Of a stretch of DNA of 64,000 nt, positions 44,490 through 53,485 are shown in pieces. The first letter of the stretch is position 1. The number at the start of each line of letters is the position of its first letter. The position numbers and the translations under genes were made by a program. The stretch lies in contig NZ_AP018827.1 of the NCBI RefSeq assembly GCF_003966695.1, positions 1,654,501 through 1,718,500 on the forward strand. The letters run 5' to 3'. This stretch comes from Asticcacaulis excentricus (GTDB lineage Bacteria > Pseudomonadota > Alphaproteobacteria > Caulobacterales > Caulobacteraceae). The notes beneath the pieces were generated by a model. The model worked only from the letters and a program-made list of their open reading frames with translations, was not told the origin of the DNA and made no database searches.

Positions 44490-45653
44490 GCTCAGCGCCT
44501 GACCTTCGTTGATGGCGGCCACGGCGGCCTTTAACGTCGCCATATCGGCCTTGCCGCTGGCTTCGATCACCAGACGCTCACCGATGACCACGGAATAGCT
44601 GCCCGACTGCGCATCGCCGTCCCACTTTTCGCTGATGATCCGACCCTTGTCCGAGTGGACCTTTTCGTAGCTGTTGCCACTCTGGCTGGACGACGACACG
44701 TTCATCGCCGTACCAAAGGCCGCCAGCGCCCCCATGGCCCCGATATCAGACACCTTCAGCTCAACGCGCTTGTCGCCCTGCGCATAGACGGCGTGCGCTT
44801 CGGAGGCCGAATAGCTGCCCGTACCGCCGCCGGAGGCCCCGGCCTCGCTCTTGGCCGCGCCGATGAAGGTGGCGGGCAGCAGGGCGTCGAGCTTGGCCGG
44901 CTCCACCGCCGGGGTGGCCTTGCCCTCTTCCATGGCTCTGGCCGCGGCCTCCATCTTCTTCGCGGCCGCTTCGAGGTCATTGCCATTGACCTGCACCGAG
45001 CCGTTGGGCGTATCGACCTTCATCTGACCGGTCAGGTTCGGCGCCCCGCCCGCCATCATCCCCGTTGCCATAATGGCTCCGGTAATGCCGCCGATGATCA
45101 GTTGAATGACGATCATGGCCACGACAACCACCGCCGTGTAGCCCATGCTTTTTTCCTTGGGCGACTGCATCAGGCGCGGCAGACCGGTGTACAGCAGGTA
45201 GAGACCATAAAGCCCCAGCAGACCCAGCGCCCCCAGCAGCGGCAGCAGGGCGAAAATCCCCGCCAGCCACCCGGCCGTCATCGCATAGGCCGCGACCTTG
45301 AAGGCCTGCACATCGTTTTTGACGCCGCCAAAATTGGGGGCCAGCGCGTTGATGACAAAGGCCGCGATATAGACCGACACGATCGACAGCACATAGCCCA
45401 CCACCGCAATGATCAGGCCGCTGACCACCGGTAACTTGCTGCTGATGCCCATAAAGGACATACCGACCAGACTGTTGCCGACAAAGCCGGCAATGGCCGG
45501 GATAGCCGCCAGAATCATCACATAGCCAGTGGTCAGGGCGGCCTTGCTGGTCGGCTCGCTGGCGATTGTTTCCCACTCCGGCGACGGACGCAGCAGGATG
45601 CCCTTGATGCGCTCCAGAAGCGGCGGGCGGGCGGTGGATTCGACGGTGGACAT
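44478..45653 (-). CDS. YIP1-family integral membrane protein with extracytoplasmic tail
   Basis: 391 aa from ATG 45653 (AGGGGAG upstream). Residues about 10-200 match bacterial Yip1-domain proteins (RIKGILLRPSPEWETIASEP opens the domain) with five or six membrane helices. The remaining 190 residues are Ala/Gly/Ser-rich and soluble, with a segment (AKKMEAAARAMEE) and a domain ending KAAVAAINEGQALSLVK that resembles a small lipid- or protein-binding module. Function unknown; the C-terminal domain looks like a separate module fused to the membrane part. Confidence 0.8.
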   Translation of the reverse strand: MSTVESTARPPLLERIKGILLRPSPEWETIASEPTSKAALTTGYVMILAAIPAIAGFVGNSLVGMSFMGISSKLPVVSGLIIAVVGYVLSIVSVYIAAFVINALAPNFGGVKNDVQAFKVAAYAMTAGWLAGIFALLPLLGALGLLGLYGLYLLYTGLPRLMQSPKEKSMGYTAVVVVAMIVIQLIIGGITGAIMATGMMAGGAPNLTGQMKVDTPNGSVQVNGNDLEAAAKKMEAAARAMEEGKATPAVEPAKLDALLPATFIGAAKSEAGASGGGTGSYSASEAHAVYAQGDKRVELKVSDIGAMGALAAFGTAMNVSSSSQSGNSYEKVHSDKGRIISEKWDGDAQSGSYSVVIGERLVIEASGKADMATLKAAVAAINEGQALSLVK

Positions 45654-45723
45654 GGCAACTCCCCTGAGCAGTGAACGGTGCCGCATAGTCGGTCAGCCCG
45701 CGTCGGGGGTCAATCGCGTGTTT

Positions 45724-46947
45724 TCAGTATCTGTCTAAAGGCACATAGGTCAGCAGATCGCCCGCCTTGATCGCTGGCGCATGGGGCAGGCGGCGGATCA
45801 GCACGTCACTTTGGGCAAAGACGGCGATCAGCGACGAGTCCTGATCGGCAAAGGGCCGCAGGGCCGGGCAGCCCTTGTCGTCCGTCACAATGCGTCCCCT
45901 CAGCCAGGTTTCGCGCGGGCCATTGGCAGCGATATCGACGGCGGCAGGTAGACACAGGGGCGTCTCTCTTGGCGGCTGGCCTAACGCCGCCTCGATCCAC
46001 GGCTTGAGGAACAGTTGCGCGCACACCATGCTGGAGGCCGGATTGCCGGGCAGGCCCAGCACGCGGCGACCGTCGCTGAGCGCACCCGTCCAGGTCGGCT
46101 TACCCGGCCGGATATTGACGCTGCCGAAGTCGATCTGAAGCCCCAGCCGCTCCAGCGCCGGTTTGACCAAATCATAGTCGCCGACACTGGCCCCGCCGAT
46201 GGTGACGATCAGGTCGGCCTCGGTGTCTTTCAGTGCGTCGTGAATACCGTCCAGATCATCGCTTTCAACGCCAATAAAGCTGGCCTTCGCCCCCCACTGA
46301 CGGCACATGGCCAATAGCGCAAAGGAGCCGGACTCAAAAATCTGATCCTCGCGCGGCTCGCTTCCCGGCGCGACCAGTTCGTCGCCGGTCGAAAGGATAG
46401 CGATGCGCGGGCGGCGCGCCACTTTTAGTGTCTTCTGACCGGCCGCCGCCGCCAGAGACAGCCGCCAGGCATCGAGGCGCACCCCCGCCGACAGCAGCTC
46501 ATGCCCGGCCTTGAAGTCCTGACCTCTGGGGCGGATATGCGTCTTGGGGTCGTTCCAGCCGTCGGGCTCGATAAACACGCCCATATCGGTGACGCGGACG
46601 TTTTCCTGAATGACCACGGCCTTCGCCCCGTCAGGGACCGGCGCGCCGGTATAGATGCGCACGCATTCGCCCCATTCGACACGGCCCCCGAAGCGCCGCC
46701 CGGCGGCACTTTCACCGATCAGGCGCAGCGGCGCGCCCTGCGCCACCGGGTCGGTCAGCGACTTGCAGATGGCATAGCCATCCATGGCCGAGGCATCAAA
46801 CGGCGGCTGATCGCGCGTGGCGATGACCGGCTCGCTGAGGACACGGCCCAGCGCCTTCGACAGGGCGACCTTGCGCGTCTGCGGTGCCGGAGCCGCCGCG
46901 CGCATAAACGTAACGGCCTCATCAACGGGGATACCCTTGCGCGTCAT
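45724..46947 (-). CDS. moeA: Molybdopterin molybdenumtransferase
   Basis: Inserts molybdate into adenylated molybdopterin. 407 aa from ATG 46947; earlier in-frame starts would read through the moaB end. DQPPFDASAMDGYAI, GECVRIYTGAPVPDGAKAVV, PRIAILSTGDELV, TIGGASVGDYD and GLPGNPASSMV are the MoeA signatures. The ATG overlaps the moaB stop by four bases, so translation is coupled; third gene of moaA-moaB-moeA. Confidence 0.95.
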   Translation of the reverse strand: MTRKGIPVDEAVTFMRAAAPAPQTRKVALSKALGRVLSEPVIATRDQPPFDASAMDGYAICKSLTDPVAQGAPLRLIGESAAGRRFGGRVEWGECVRIYTGAPVPDGAKAVVIQENVRVTDMGVFIEPDGWNDPKTHIRPRGQDFKAGHELLSAGVRLDAWRLSLAAAAGQKTLKVARRPRIAILSTGDELVAPGSEPREDQIFESGSFALLAMCRQWGAKASFIGVESDDLDGIHDALKDTEADLIVTIGGASVGDYDLVKPALERLGLQIDFGSVNIRPGKPTWTGALSDGRRVLGLPGNPASSMVCAQLFLKPWIEAALGQPPRETPLCLPAAVDIAANGPRETWLRGRIVTDDKGCPALRPFADQDSSLIAVFAQSDVLIRRLPHAPAIKAGDLLTYVPLDRY

Positions 46948-47510
46948 TTTTCCAGCAGCCTCGGCATCAGTTCGACCATGTTGCACGGGCCGTGGCGCGA
47001 ATCGAGCTGCCAGCGGATGACCTTGTCCCAGCCATCCTTGCACGCGCCGTTCGACCCCGGCAGGCAGAAGACGAAGACGCCGCGGATGATCCCGGCCAGC
47101 GCCCGCGATTGCAGGGTGGACAGACCCACGGTCTGAAAACTGACCATATGGAAGATGGTCGAAAAGCCTTCGATACGTTTGTCGAACAGAGGCTCGACCG
47201 CTTCGGGGGTCACGTCGCGCCCGGTAATACCCGTACCGCCGGTCGAGATGATGACATCGACATTACCGGAGTCGATCCAGTTGGTGATGACCGTGCGGAT
47301 ATGCTCCTTGTCGTCGCGCACCAGCTCGCGCGCCGCCACGTGATGCCCTGCCGCCGTGATGCGCGCGTCCAGCAGGTCACCGGAGGTGTCGGTGTCGCGC
47401 GTGCGGCTGTCCGACACGGTGAGGACGGCGATATTGACCGGCTTGAACGACCGCTCGAAGTCTATGCGCCCCGCGCCGATATACGATTTTTCTTTATCCG
47501 TTAGTTCCAT
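46944..47510 (-). CDS. moaB: Molybdenum cofactor biosynthesis protein B
   Basis: 188 aa from ATG 47510, whose ribosome site (GGAGGATAG) lies across the moaA stop. Same fold as MogA: VNIAVLTVSDSRT, DVIISTGGTGITGRDVTPEA with the MPT-binding loop, and FVFCLPGSNGACKDGWDKVI. Probably adenylates molybdopterin before MoeA. Neighbours and overlaps show a single operon. Confidence 0.94.
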   Translation of the reverse strand: MELTDKEKSYIGAGRIDFERSFKPVNIAVLTVSDSRTRDTDTSGDLLDARITAAGHHVAARELVRDDKEHIRTVITNWIDSGNVDVIISTGGTGITGRDVTPEAVEPLFDKRIEGFSTIFHMVSFQTVGLSTLQSRALAGIIRGVFVFCLPGSNGACKDGWDKVIRWQLDSRHGPCNMVELMPRLLEK

Positions 47511-47511
47511 T

Positions 47512-48525
47512 CTATCCTCCGGTGACGGACATGGTCCGGCGCGGCGTGTAGGCGGTGTGCGGGGCCTGCGCCCCGATGAAAAAGTCGTGTGCCTTAGGCT
47601 TATGGCGCAGGGCCTCGGACAGGGCGGCACTGAGGGCGGCATTGCTGGCGTCTGCGCGCAGGGCGGCGCGCAAATCGACATGGTCGTCCTGACCCAGGCA
47701 CATATAGAGTTGTCCGGTGCAGGTAATACGCACGCGGTTGCAGGTGTCGCAGAAATTATGGCTAAGTGGCGTGATCAGCCCCAGTCGGCCGCCGGTTTCC
47801 GCCACGTGGTAATAGCGCGACGGCCCGCCCGTCGTGTCGCTCAAAGGCGTGATGTCCCAGAAGCTTTGCAAATCGGCCATCACGTCGCGCAGGGACACGA
47901 ACTGGTCTTCGCGCCCGGCGATCTCTTCGCCCAGCGGCATGGTTTCGATCAGCGAGATATCCATGCCGTTGGCGTGCGCAAAGCGGATCATCTCCGGCAG
48001 ATGGGCACGATTATCCTGTTGCAGGGCGACCGTATTCAGCTTGACCTTCAGGCCCGCTTTTTGCGCCGTCGTGATGCCGTCCAGCACTTTTTTGAGGTCG
48101 CCACCGCGCGTAATGCGGCGGAAGGTGTCGGCATCCACGCTGTCCAAAGACACATTGATGCGCCGAATACCGGCCTCAGCCAGATGCGGCGCCGCCTCGG
48201 CCAGAAGCGTGCCATTGGTGGTCAGGGTCAGCTCTTTCAGACGCCCCGTATGCACCTGCGTGCCCAGACGTTTCAGGAAATCCAGAATTCCCCGCCGCAC
48301 CAGAGGCTCCCCGCCGGTGATGCGCAGCCGCGTCACGCCCTGATCAATCAGGAACAGGGACAGGCGTTCAAGTTCTTCAAAACTCAGTAAATTTTCACGA
48401 GGGAGAAAAGTCTGTCTCTCTGACATGCAGTAGGTGCAGCGCAGGTCGCAGCGGTCCGTCACCGAAATCCGCACATAGGAGATGCGGCGATGATAGGCGT
48501 CGATCAGGGCGGGTTCGGAACGCAT
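47512..48525 (-). CDS. moaA: GTP 3',8-cyclase (radical SAM)
   Basis: First enzyme of Mo-cofactor synthesis. 337 aa with the radical-SAM cluster C26-x3-C30-x2-C33 (CDLRCTYC), RITGGEPLVR, NVSLDSV, a second 4Fe-4S site (NFCDTCNRVRIT ... GQLYMCLG) and the functionally important C-terminal Gly-Gly. First gene of the moaA-moaB-moeA operon; a family C element occupies its upstream region. Confidence 0.96.
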   Translation of the reverse strand: MRSEPALIDAYHRRISYVRISVTDRCDLRCTYCMSERQTFLPRENLLSFEELERLSLFLIDQGVTRLRITGGEPLVRRGILDFLKRLGTQVHTGRLKELTLTTNGTLLAEAAPHLAEAGIRRINVSLDSVDADTFRRITRGGDLKKVLDGITTAQKAGLKVKLNTVALQQDNRAHLPEMIRFAHANGMDISLIETMPLGEEIAGREDQFVSLRDVMADLQSFWDITPLSDTTGGPSRYYHVAETGGRLGLITPLSHNFCDTCNRVRITCTGQLYMCLGQDDHVDLRAALRADASNAALSAALSEALRHKPKAHDFFIGAQAPHTAYTPRRTMSVTGG

Positions 48526-48570
48526 AGCCTTGCATAGCCGGAAATTCGCGGTCAGGACAAGGGTTTAGAG

Positions 48571-48710
48571 AGGGGAATGATCTCATGGATCATTCCCCTC
48601 AAGCCACCAGTGAGGCGGCGGCCAAGGCGGGGGAGCCGCCGCCCGGCAAGGGGCAAAACAAAAATCTGGATCATTAAGTTTCTACCAGAAATCATAAGGA
48701 TCCAGATTTT
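48571..48710 (-). repeat. Family C three-hairpin element, copy 2
   Basis: Reverse orientation. HP3 (48571-48601) has arms GAGGGGAATGATC and GATCATTCCCCTC; HP1 (48665-48708) has arms ATCTGGATC and GATCCAGAT with a TTTTTG tail. The middle keeps GGCGGC/GCCGCC pairing. It lies between divergent moaA and the esterase gene. Confidence 0.82.
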
Positions 48711-48780
48711 TGGGCGGCTTTACATTTGCGTGTGGCGGGGCCACCTTGCGTCAAAATAAGAACCCACAGGAAATGCCCGC

Positions 48781-50391
48781 ATGAAACGCCGTGATGCCCT
48801 TAAGGGCCTGTCCGCCCTGACCGTGTCCGCCGCCGTGACACCGGTATCAGCCGCAACGCCTAAGCCCAAATCCGTCACGGTCAAGACCACCAATGGTCCC
48901 GTGATCGGGCAGGTCCGGGCGGGCACGGCGGTGTTTCTCGGCCTGCGGTATGGCGAAACGACCGCCCCACCCTATCGCTTCCTGCCGCCGCGCCCACCAC
49001 AGCCGTGGATCAAACCGGTCAGGGCGGATCGCTATGGTCCAGCCTGCCCGCAACCATCCACACCCGACACCTATGGCAAGAGTGAGGACTGCCTGTTCCT
49101 CAATGTGTGGACACCGGAGGCCTCAACACAGCAAAAGCGCCCGGTAATGGTCTATTTTCACGGCGGGGCCTATGCCAATGGGTCGGGCTCCGATCCGCTC
49201 TACGACGGCACAAACCTGTCGCAGCGCGGTGATGTGGTGGTAGTGACCGTCAATCACCGGCTTAACGTCTTCGGCTACCTCTATCTGGCGCGGCTGGAGC
49301 GACTGATTTTGGGGCAGCCAGGCCCGCTGGCCTTTTCGGGGAATTGTGGGCAGCTTGACCTCATTCTGGCGCTGCAATGGGTGCGCGACAATATCGCGGC
49401 CTTTGGCGGCGATCCCGGCAATGTCATGGTGTTTGGGCAGTCCGGTGGTGGGGCCAAGATCGCCACCCTGATGGCCACGCCGCAGGCCGAAGGCCTGTTC
49501 CACAAGGCCGCGACCATGAGCGGTCAGCAGGTGACCGCCTCCGGTCCCGGCAATGCTACGGCGCGGGCGAAGGCCTTTCTTGGGGCGCTGGGGCTGAAAC
49601 CCGATGCCGAAGGGCTGAAGGCCGTGCAGACCCTGCCGTGGGAGATACTGGTCGCGGCGCTGAAGGTCACCGATCCGGTATTGGGCTCCGGCGGCGTCTA
49701 TATGGGCCCGGTGCTTGATGAAGCCATTCTGTTGCGTCACCCCTTCTATCCGGACGCGGCGCCACAATCGCGGCACATCCCCATGATGATCGGCAATACG
49801 CACGACGAAACGCGCGGTTTTCAGGGGACTAATCCGGCCTTTCAGAACCTGACCTGGGAAGATTTACCGGAAAAACTGCCGCCCAATTACCGCGTCGATA
49901 TCGACCCGTGGCGGGTCATCGACACCTATCGCAAACTCTATCCGCAGATGACGCCAACCGATGTCTATTTCGCGGCAACGACGGCGGGGCGGTCTTGGCG
50001 CGGGGCGATTATCGAGGCCGAAGAACGCGCCAAGGCCGGGGCCCAAACCTTTGTCTATCAGGTCGATTGGAAGACGCCAAAAGACGGCGGGCGGCTGGGC
50101 GCGCCACACACGATCGACATTCCGCTGGTCTTCCGCACCACCGCCGTACCGGAGGCCATCTCGACCGACAGCCCGCAGGCCCGGCGCATGGCCGACCTGT
50201 TCTCCGACGCCTTTATCGCCTTTGCGCGCAGCGGATCACCGCAGACCCCCGCCCTGCCCGACTGGACGCCCTACAGTCTGCCGGAGCGCCAGACCATGCT
50301 GATGGACCTGACGCCACAAATGGCCAATGACCCGCGCGGCGAAGAACGCAAGCTGTTTGAAAAGGTGCCGTTTATCCAGTCTGGCACTTAA
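48781..50391 (+). CDS. Type-B carboxylesterase/lipase family protein, exported
   Basis: 536 aa with an N-terminal signal containing twin arginines (MKRRDALKGLSALTVSAAVT, cleavage near A-S-A-A), possibly Tat-dependent. Type-B carboxylesterase features: SEDCLFLNVWTPE, oxyanion loop VYFHGGAYANGSG, and nucleophile elbow FGQSGGGAK, where the family usually has GESAGG. The catalytic His is likely in GAPHTIDIPLVF. Substrate unknown. Confidence 0.9.
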   Translation: MKRRDALKGLSALTVSAAVTPVSAATPKPKSVTVKTTNGPVIGQVRAGTAVFLGLRYGETTAPPYRFLPPRPPQPWIKPVRADRYGPACPQPSTPDTYGKSEDCLFLNVWTPEASTQQKRPVMVYFHGGAYANGSGSDPLYDGTNLSQRGDVVVVTVNHRLNVFGYLYLARLERLILGQPGPLAFSGNCGQLDLILALQWVRDNIAAFGGDPGNVMVFGQSGGGAKIATLMATPQAEGLFHKAATMSGQQVTASGPGNATARAKAFLGALGLKPDAEGLKAVQTLPWEILVAALKVTDPVLGSGGVYMGPVLDEAILLRHPFYPDAAPQSRHIPMMIGNTHDETRGFQGTNPAFQNLTWEDLPEKLPPNYRVDIDPWRVIDTYRKLYPQMTPTDVYFAATTAGRSWRGAIIEAEERAKAGAQTFVYQVDWKTPKDGGRLGAPHTIDIPLVFRTTAVPEAISTDSPQARRMADLFSDAFIAFARSGSPQTPALPDWTPYSLPERQTMLMDLTPQMANDPRGEERKLFEKVPFIQSGT

Positions 50392-50437
50392 CGGATACCA
50401 ACGGCCGAAGAGGCTGACCGCATCCGGCCGTTGAAAG

Positions 50438-50863
50438 TCACTGCGCCATAAACACAATCGGATAGGGATTGCCCGCCGCGTCGGTGTCGGAACGACCGGT
50501 CACCGCAAATCCGCACTTTTGATAGAAGGTGACATTGCCCGTCACCTGTTCGTTGACCTCGACGATCAGCGGGCCTTTCAGCACGCGGGCATGGGCGATC
50601 AGGGCGCGACCCACACCGCGCCGTTGCTGCGCCGGATCGACAAACAGCATGGCCAGCGTGTTTTGACCCGCCAGCACGCAAAAGCCGGCGGGGGCACCGT
50701 CGTCTTCGGCCACCCACACCTCGCCGTCCATCAGCCCGGCCAGCAGGTAGGGGCGGTAAAAGTCGATATCGCCCTCAGCAAGGAAATCATAGGCGGCGCG
50801 CACCGACTCTTCCCAGATGCGCGTCAGGGCGGCGACATCGACGGTGGTCGCTGTTCTGATCAC
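50438..50863 (-). CDS. GNAT-family N-acetyltransferase
   Basis: 141 aa from GTG 50863, which overlaps the upstream hydrolase stop (GTGA), so the two are translationally coupled; the longer frame to 50905 lies wholly inside the hydrolase gene. VIRTATTVDVAALTRIWEES opens the fold, AMLFVDPAQQRRGVGRALIAHA is the acetyl-CoA loop, and EVNEQVTGNVTFYQKCGFAV is typical of the PhnO/RimI-like group. Substrate unknown. Confidence 0.86.
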   Translation of the reverse strand: MIRTATTVDVAALTRIWEESVRAAYDFLAEGDIDFYRPYLLAGLMDGEVWVAEDDGAPAGFCVLAGQNTLAMLFVDPAQQRRGVGRALIAHARVLKGPLIVEVNEQVTGNVTFYQKCGFAVTGRSDTDAAGNPYPIVFMAQ

Positions 50864-51693
50864 CCCAGCACCTTGTCGATCCAGCGGGCCGCCAGCGACG
50901 GCCACTGATCGTGCGTGCCGTTCAGGTCGCGCAGCGCAAAGCCGTGCGGGGCCTGCGGGAAGATGTGGGCATCGACCTCGCCACCCGTCTGCTGCATGGC
51001 CTTGATCAGATTCAGGGCGTGATCGACGGGTACGATCTGATCGTGCAGGGCATAGGCCAGAAACACCGGCATGTGCGGAATCCCGTGCGGTTCCCCGGCT
51101 ATACCGATGGGCCAGGCGTCGTAAAAGGCCTGCTTTTCGGCGGGCGGATAGTCGGGCTTGCCCGCCGGGGCCTTATAGTCGCGGTGATTGGCATTGATTG
51201 GGGCGTAGGCGATCAGCACGCCCTTCGCCTTTTGCGCGTGGTCCTGACAGGCCATGACGCCGGCCAGATGCCCGCCCGACGACAGGCCCACGTGCAGCAG
51301 CGGCAGGGGCGTCAAGCTTTCCAGATAATCGAGCGCCTTTAGCCCGTCCGTCAGGGCGATATCGTAAGGCCACACGCCACCATCCGCATCCGCCTGCCCC
51401 GGCTGACGATGCGTCAGCACATAGGCGTCGACACCCTGCGCATTGAGCCACAGGGCGACCTCCACCCCTTCGCGGTCGTGCACAAGATTGATATAGCCGC
51501 CGCCGCCATAGACGAGGGCGCGTGCCCGCGCCGGAGTCGGTGATTTAAATGCGCTCAGTTCGGCGCGCGTGACCTGCTTATGCACGCGATCCGGCCATTG
51601 CCCCTCCGGCGCATTGGGCGCGCCGTCGGACAAGGCGATTATATGGTCGGGCACAGGAGCTTCGACGGGCAAAACAGGGCAGGGGTTCGGCAT
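50860..51693 (-). CDS. Alpha/beta hydrolase (BD-FAE/esterase-type)
   Basis: 277 aa from ATG 51693, 8 bases after AAGGAC; upstream in-frame starts give an unrelated tail. Oxyanion region ALVYGGGGYINL, nucleophile elbow HVGLSSGGHLAG, acid region AYALHDQIVPVDHA and catalytic His FPQAPHGFALRDL. The family hydrolyses small esters or peptides; kynurenine formamidase and acetyl-esterase are possible relatives. Coupled with the downstream acetyltransferase. Confidence 0.84.
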   Translation of the reverse strand: MPNPCPVLPVEAPVPDHIIALSDGAPNAPEGQWPDRVHKQVTRAELSAFKSPTPARARALVYGGGGYINLVHDREGVEVALWLNAQGVDAYVLTHRQPGQADADGGVWPYDIALTDGLKALDYLESLTPLPLLHVGLSSGGHLAGVMACQDHAQKAKGVLIAYAPINANHRDYKAPAGKPDYPPAEKQAFYDAWPIGIAGEPHGIPHMPVFLAYALHDQIVPVDHALNLIKAMQQTGGEVDAHIFPQAPHGFALRDLNGTHDQWPSLAARWIDKVLG

Positions 51694-51856
51694 GGGCTTG
51701 TCCTTTTTACAGGAGGGCAAGCGGTATAGGAGAGGAAAGGAGGGGTCAATCTTCATACCTCGCTGCAACTCACTGCGGCACCGCACGGGCGAGCGCAGTA
51801 AGTGATAGGGGCGGCTTACGATATACCCGCCCACCAAATCCTTTGAAGCTTAGTAA

Positions 51857-51916
51857 GACCCACCACCACCATTTGCTCCGCAAATGGTCCCCCTCCCCAG
51901 TAAACTGGGGAGGTAT
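51857..51916. repeat. Family A palindromic repeat
   Basis: CCCACCACCACC, a CATTTGC/GCAAATG hairpin (51870-51885), and the core CCTCCCCAGT-AA-ACTGGGGAGG (51892-51913) followed by TATA. The two centre-side bases change together (C to T, G to A) relative to copy 1, preserving the stem. It lies just beyond the uxuB stop. Confidence 0.75.
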
Positions 51917-51924
51917 AGGTCTTG

Positions 51925-53364
51925 CTACGCGGCCACCTGTTCGCGCGACAGAAGCGTCTGATAGGCCGCTTCGACGGTGGCAATGACACGGGGGTCCTTC
52001 GCCAGCGCTTCCGGGAAGACCTTGCGATAGGCAAGGAAGGTCGCCACGTCCGACAGCTCGTCTTTCAGCCCCTTGCCCAGAGCGATCAGTTCATCGGCCA
52101 GCGGATCGGTGATCGTCTCACCGGCCACAGCCTTCGCGCGGATAAAGCGCATCCACGCGGCCAGCGGCACACCAAAGCGGCTCACCTCCTGACCCTTTTC
52201 CAGCGCCTCGGACAGGGACGACAAGAGACGGATCGGCAGCTTTTGCGAGCCGTCCCAGGCGATTTGCGACAGGAGGTGACGGATGGCCGGATTGCGGAAG
52301 CGTTTCAAAATCGCTTCGGAATAGGCGCTCAGGTCAAGGCCCTTCGGCGCTTCCAGCAGCGGCACCACGTCGCTCAGCATCAGGTCACGCGCCAGTTGCG
52401 CCAGTTCGGCATCTTTCATGGCTTCGGACACGCTCTCAATGCCCTTGTGCAGGCCTGTATAGGCCAGAGTCGAGTGCGGGCCATTGAGCAGGCGCAGCTT
52501 GGCGCGCTCATAGGCCGGGACATTGTCGGTCAGGATGACGCCGACCGAGGCCCAGTCCGGGCCGCCGTCGTGGGCGTGTTCCTCGATCACCCACTGGGTG
52601 AAGGCTTCGCGCTGAATCGGCCAGGCGTCTTCGAGACCAATGGCCGCCTTGACGCGCTCGCGCAGGGCGTCGTCAGTGGCCGGGGTGATGGAGTCCACCA
52701 TGGTGCAGGGGCAGGCCAGATCGGCTTCGATCCTCAAAGCCAGGGCCGCATCCGTCTTCGCCACAAAGGCCACGACGGCAGCCTTCAGGCGGTGGCCATT
52801 CTTCGGCAGGTTATCGCAGGGGATCAGCACGAAGGGGGCCAAGCCCGCCGCATAGCGACGGCGCAGGCCTTCGGCGACATAACCGATATAGGATTTCGGC
52901 GTCTGCGGGTAGGCGAGGTCATGCACAATGTCCGGATGGGCGAAATCGAGTTCCCAATTCGGATCGAGGCAATAGCCCTTTTCGGTGACCGTCGAGGTGA
53001 CGATCTGCACTTCGGGGCGCGTCAGGCGCTCCAGCACGGCTTCGATGTCCTCCGGCCCGACCAGCACTTCGCGCATCGAACCGAGGATCTGATATTCGAT
53101 CTTTTCGTCGAGAATAGCCAGGGTGTAGAGGCCATCCTGCGGGGCCAGCGCATCGCGCACACCCTTGGAATGCAGCGACACACCGCAGATGCCCCAGCGC
53201 GGGTCTGTGGCCAGCAGCGCATCGACAAAGGCCGCCTGATGGGCGCGGTGAAAGGCACCGGGACCGAAATGGACGATCCCGACCGAGACCTTGGCCGGAT
53301 CATAGGCGGGTTTGATGACATCGGACTTCAGGACGTCGAGCGTAGCAAGCGACAGACGGGTCAT
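51925..53364 (-). CDS. uxuB: Fructuronate reductase (mannitol-dehydrogenase family)
   Basis: Reduces fructuronate to mannonate with NADH, in hexuronate breakdown. 479 aa polyol/mannitol dehydrogenase-family enzyme: VGIVHFGPGAFHRAHQAAFVD is the NAD loop, QIVTSTVTEKGYC, LIPCDNLPKNG, and the catalytic Lys/Asn/His region MVDSITPATDD ... LRLLNGPHSTLAYTG. The N-terminus is UxuB-like rather than UxaB-like. Follows uxaA after a 121-base gap holding a strong hairpin. Confidence 0.85.
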   Translation of the reverse strand: MTRLSLATLDVLKSDVIKPAYDPAKVSVGIVHFGPGAFHRAHQAAFVDALLATDPRWGICGVSLHSKGVRDALAPQDGLYTLAILDEKIEYQILGSMREVLVGPEDIEAVLERLTRPEVQIVTSTVTEKGYCLDPNWELDFAHPDIVHDLAYPQTPKSYIGYVAEGLRRRYAAGLAPFVLIPCDNLPKNGHRLKAAVVAFVAKTDAALALRIEADLACPCTMVDSITPATDDALRERVKAAIGLEDAWPIQREAFTQWVIEEHAHDGGPDWASVGVILTDNVPAYERAKLRLLNGPHSTLAYTGLHKGIESVSEAMKDAELAQLARDLMLSDVVPLLEAPKGLDLSAYSEAILKRFRNPAIRHLLSQIAWDGSQKLPIRLLSSLSEALEKGQEVSRFGVPLAAWMRFIRAKAVAGETITDPLADELIALGKGLKDELSDVATFLAYRKVFPEALAKDPRVIATVEAAYQTLLSREQVAA

Positions 53365-53400
53365 GCGGTTTCTTTCGGGCTATGTAATCAGCTAAACTGT

Positions 53401-53435
53401 GAAAAATTCCGCGGGGCCGCCCCAAGGAATTTTTC
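53401..53435 (-). terminator. Strong hairpin between uxaA and uxuB (attenuator or partial terminator)
   Basis: A perfect 10-bp pair GAAAAATTCC/GGAATTTTTC (53401-53410 with 53426-53435) encloses a GGGG/CCCC inner stem. Read on the minus strand it ends in ATTTTTC, a terminator-like tail, inside what looks like a uxaA-uxuB operon. Confidence 0.6.
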
Positions 53436-53485
53436 TCGATATTAAGGGAGGGGGCGCAGGGGAAACGCTGTTTCCCCCATGATAC

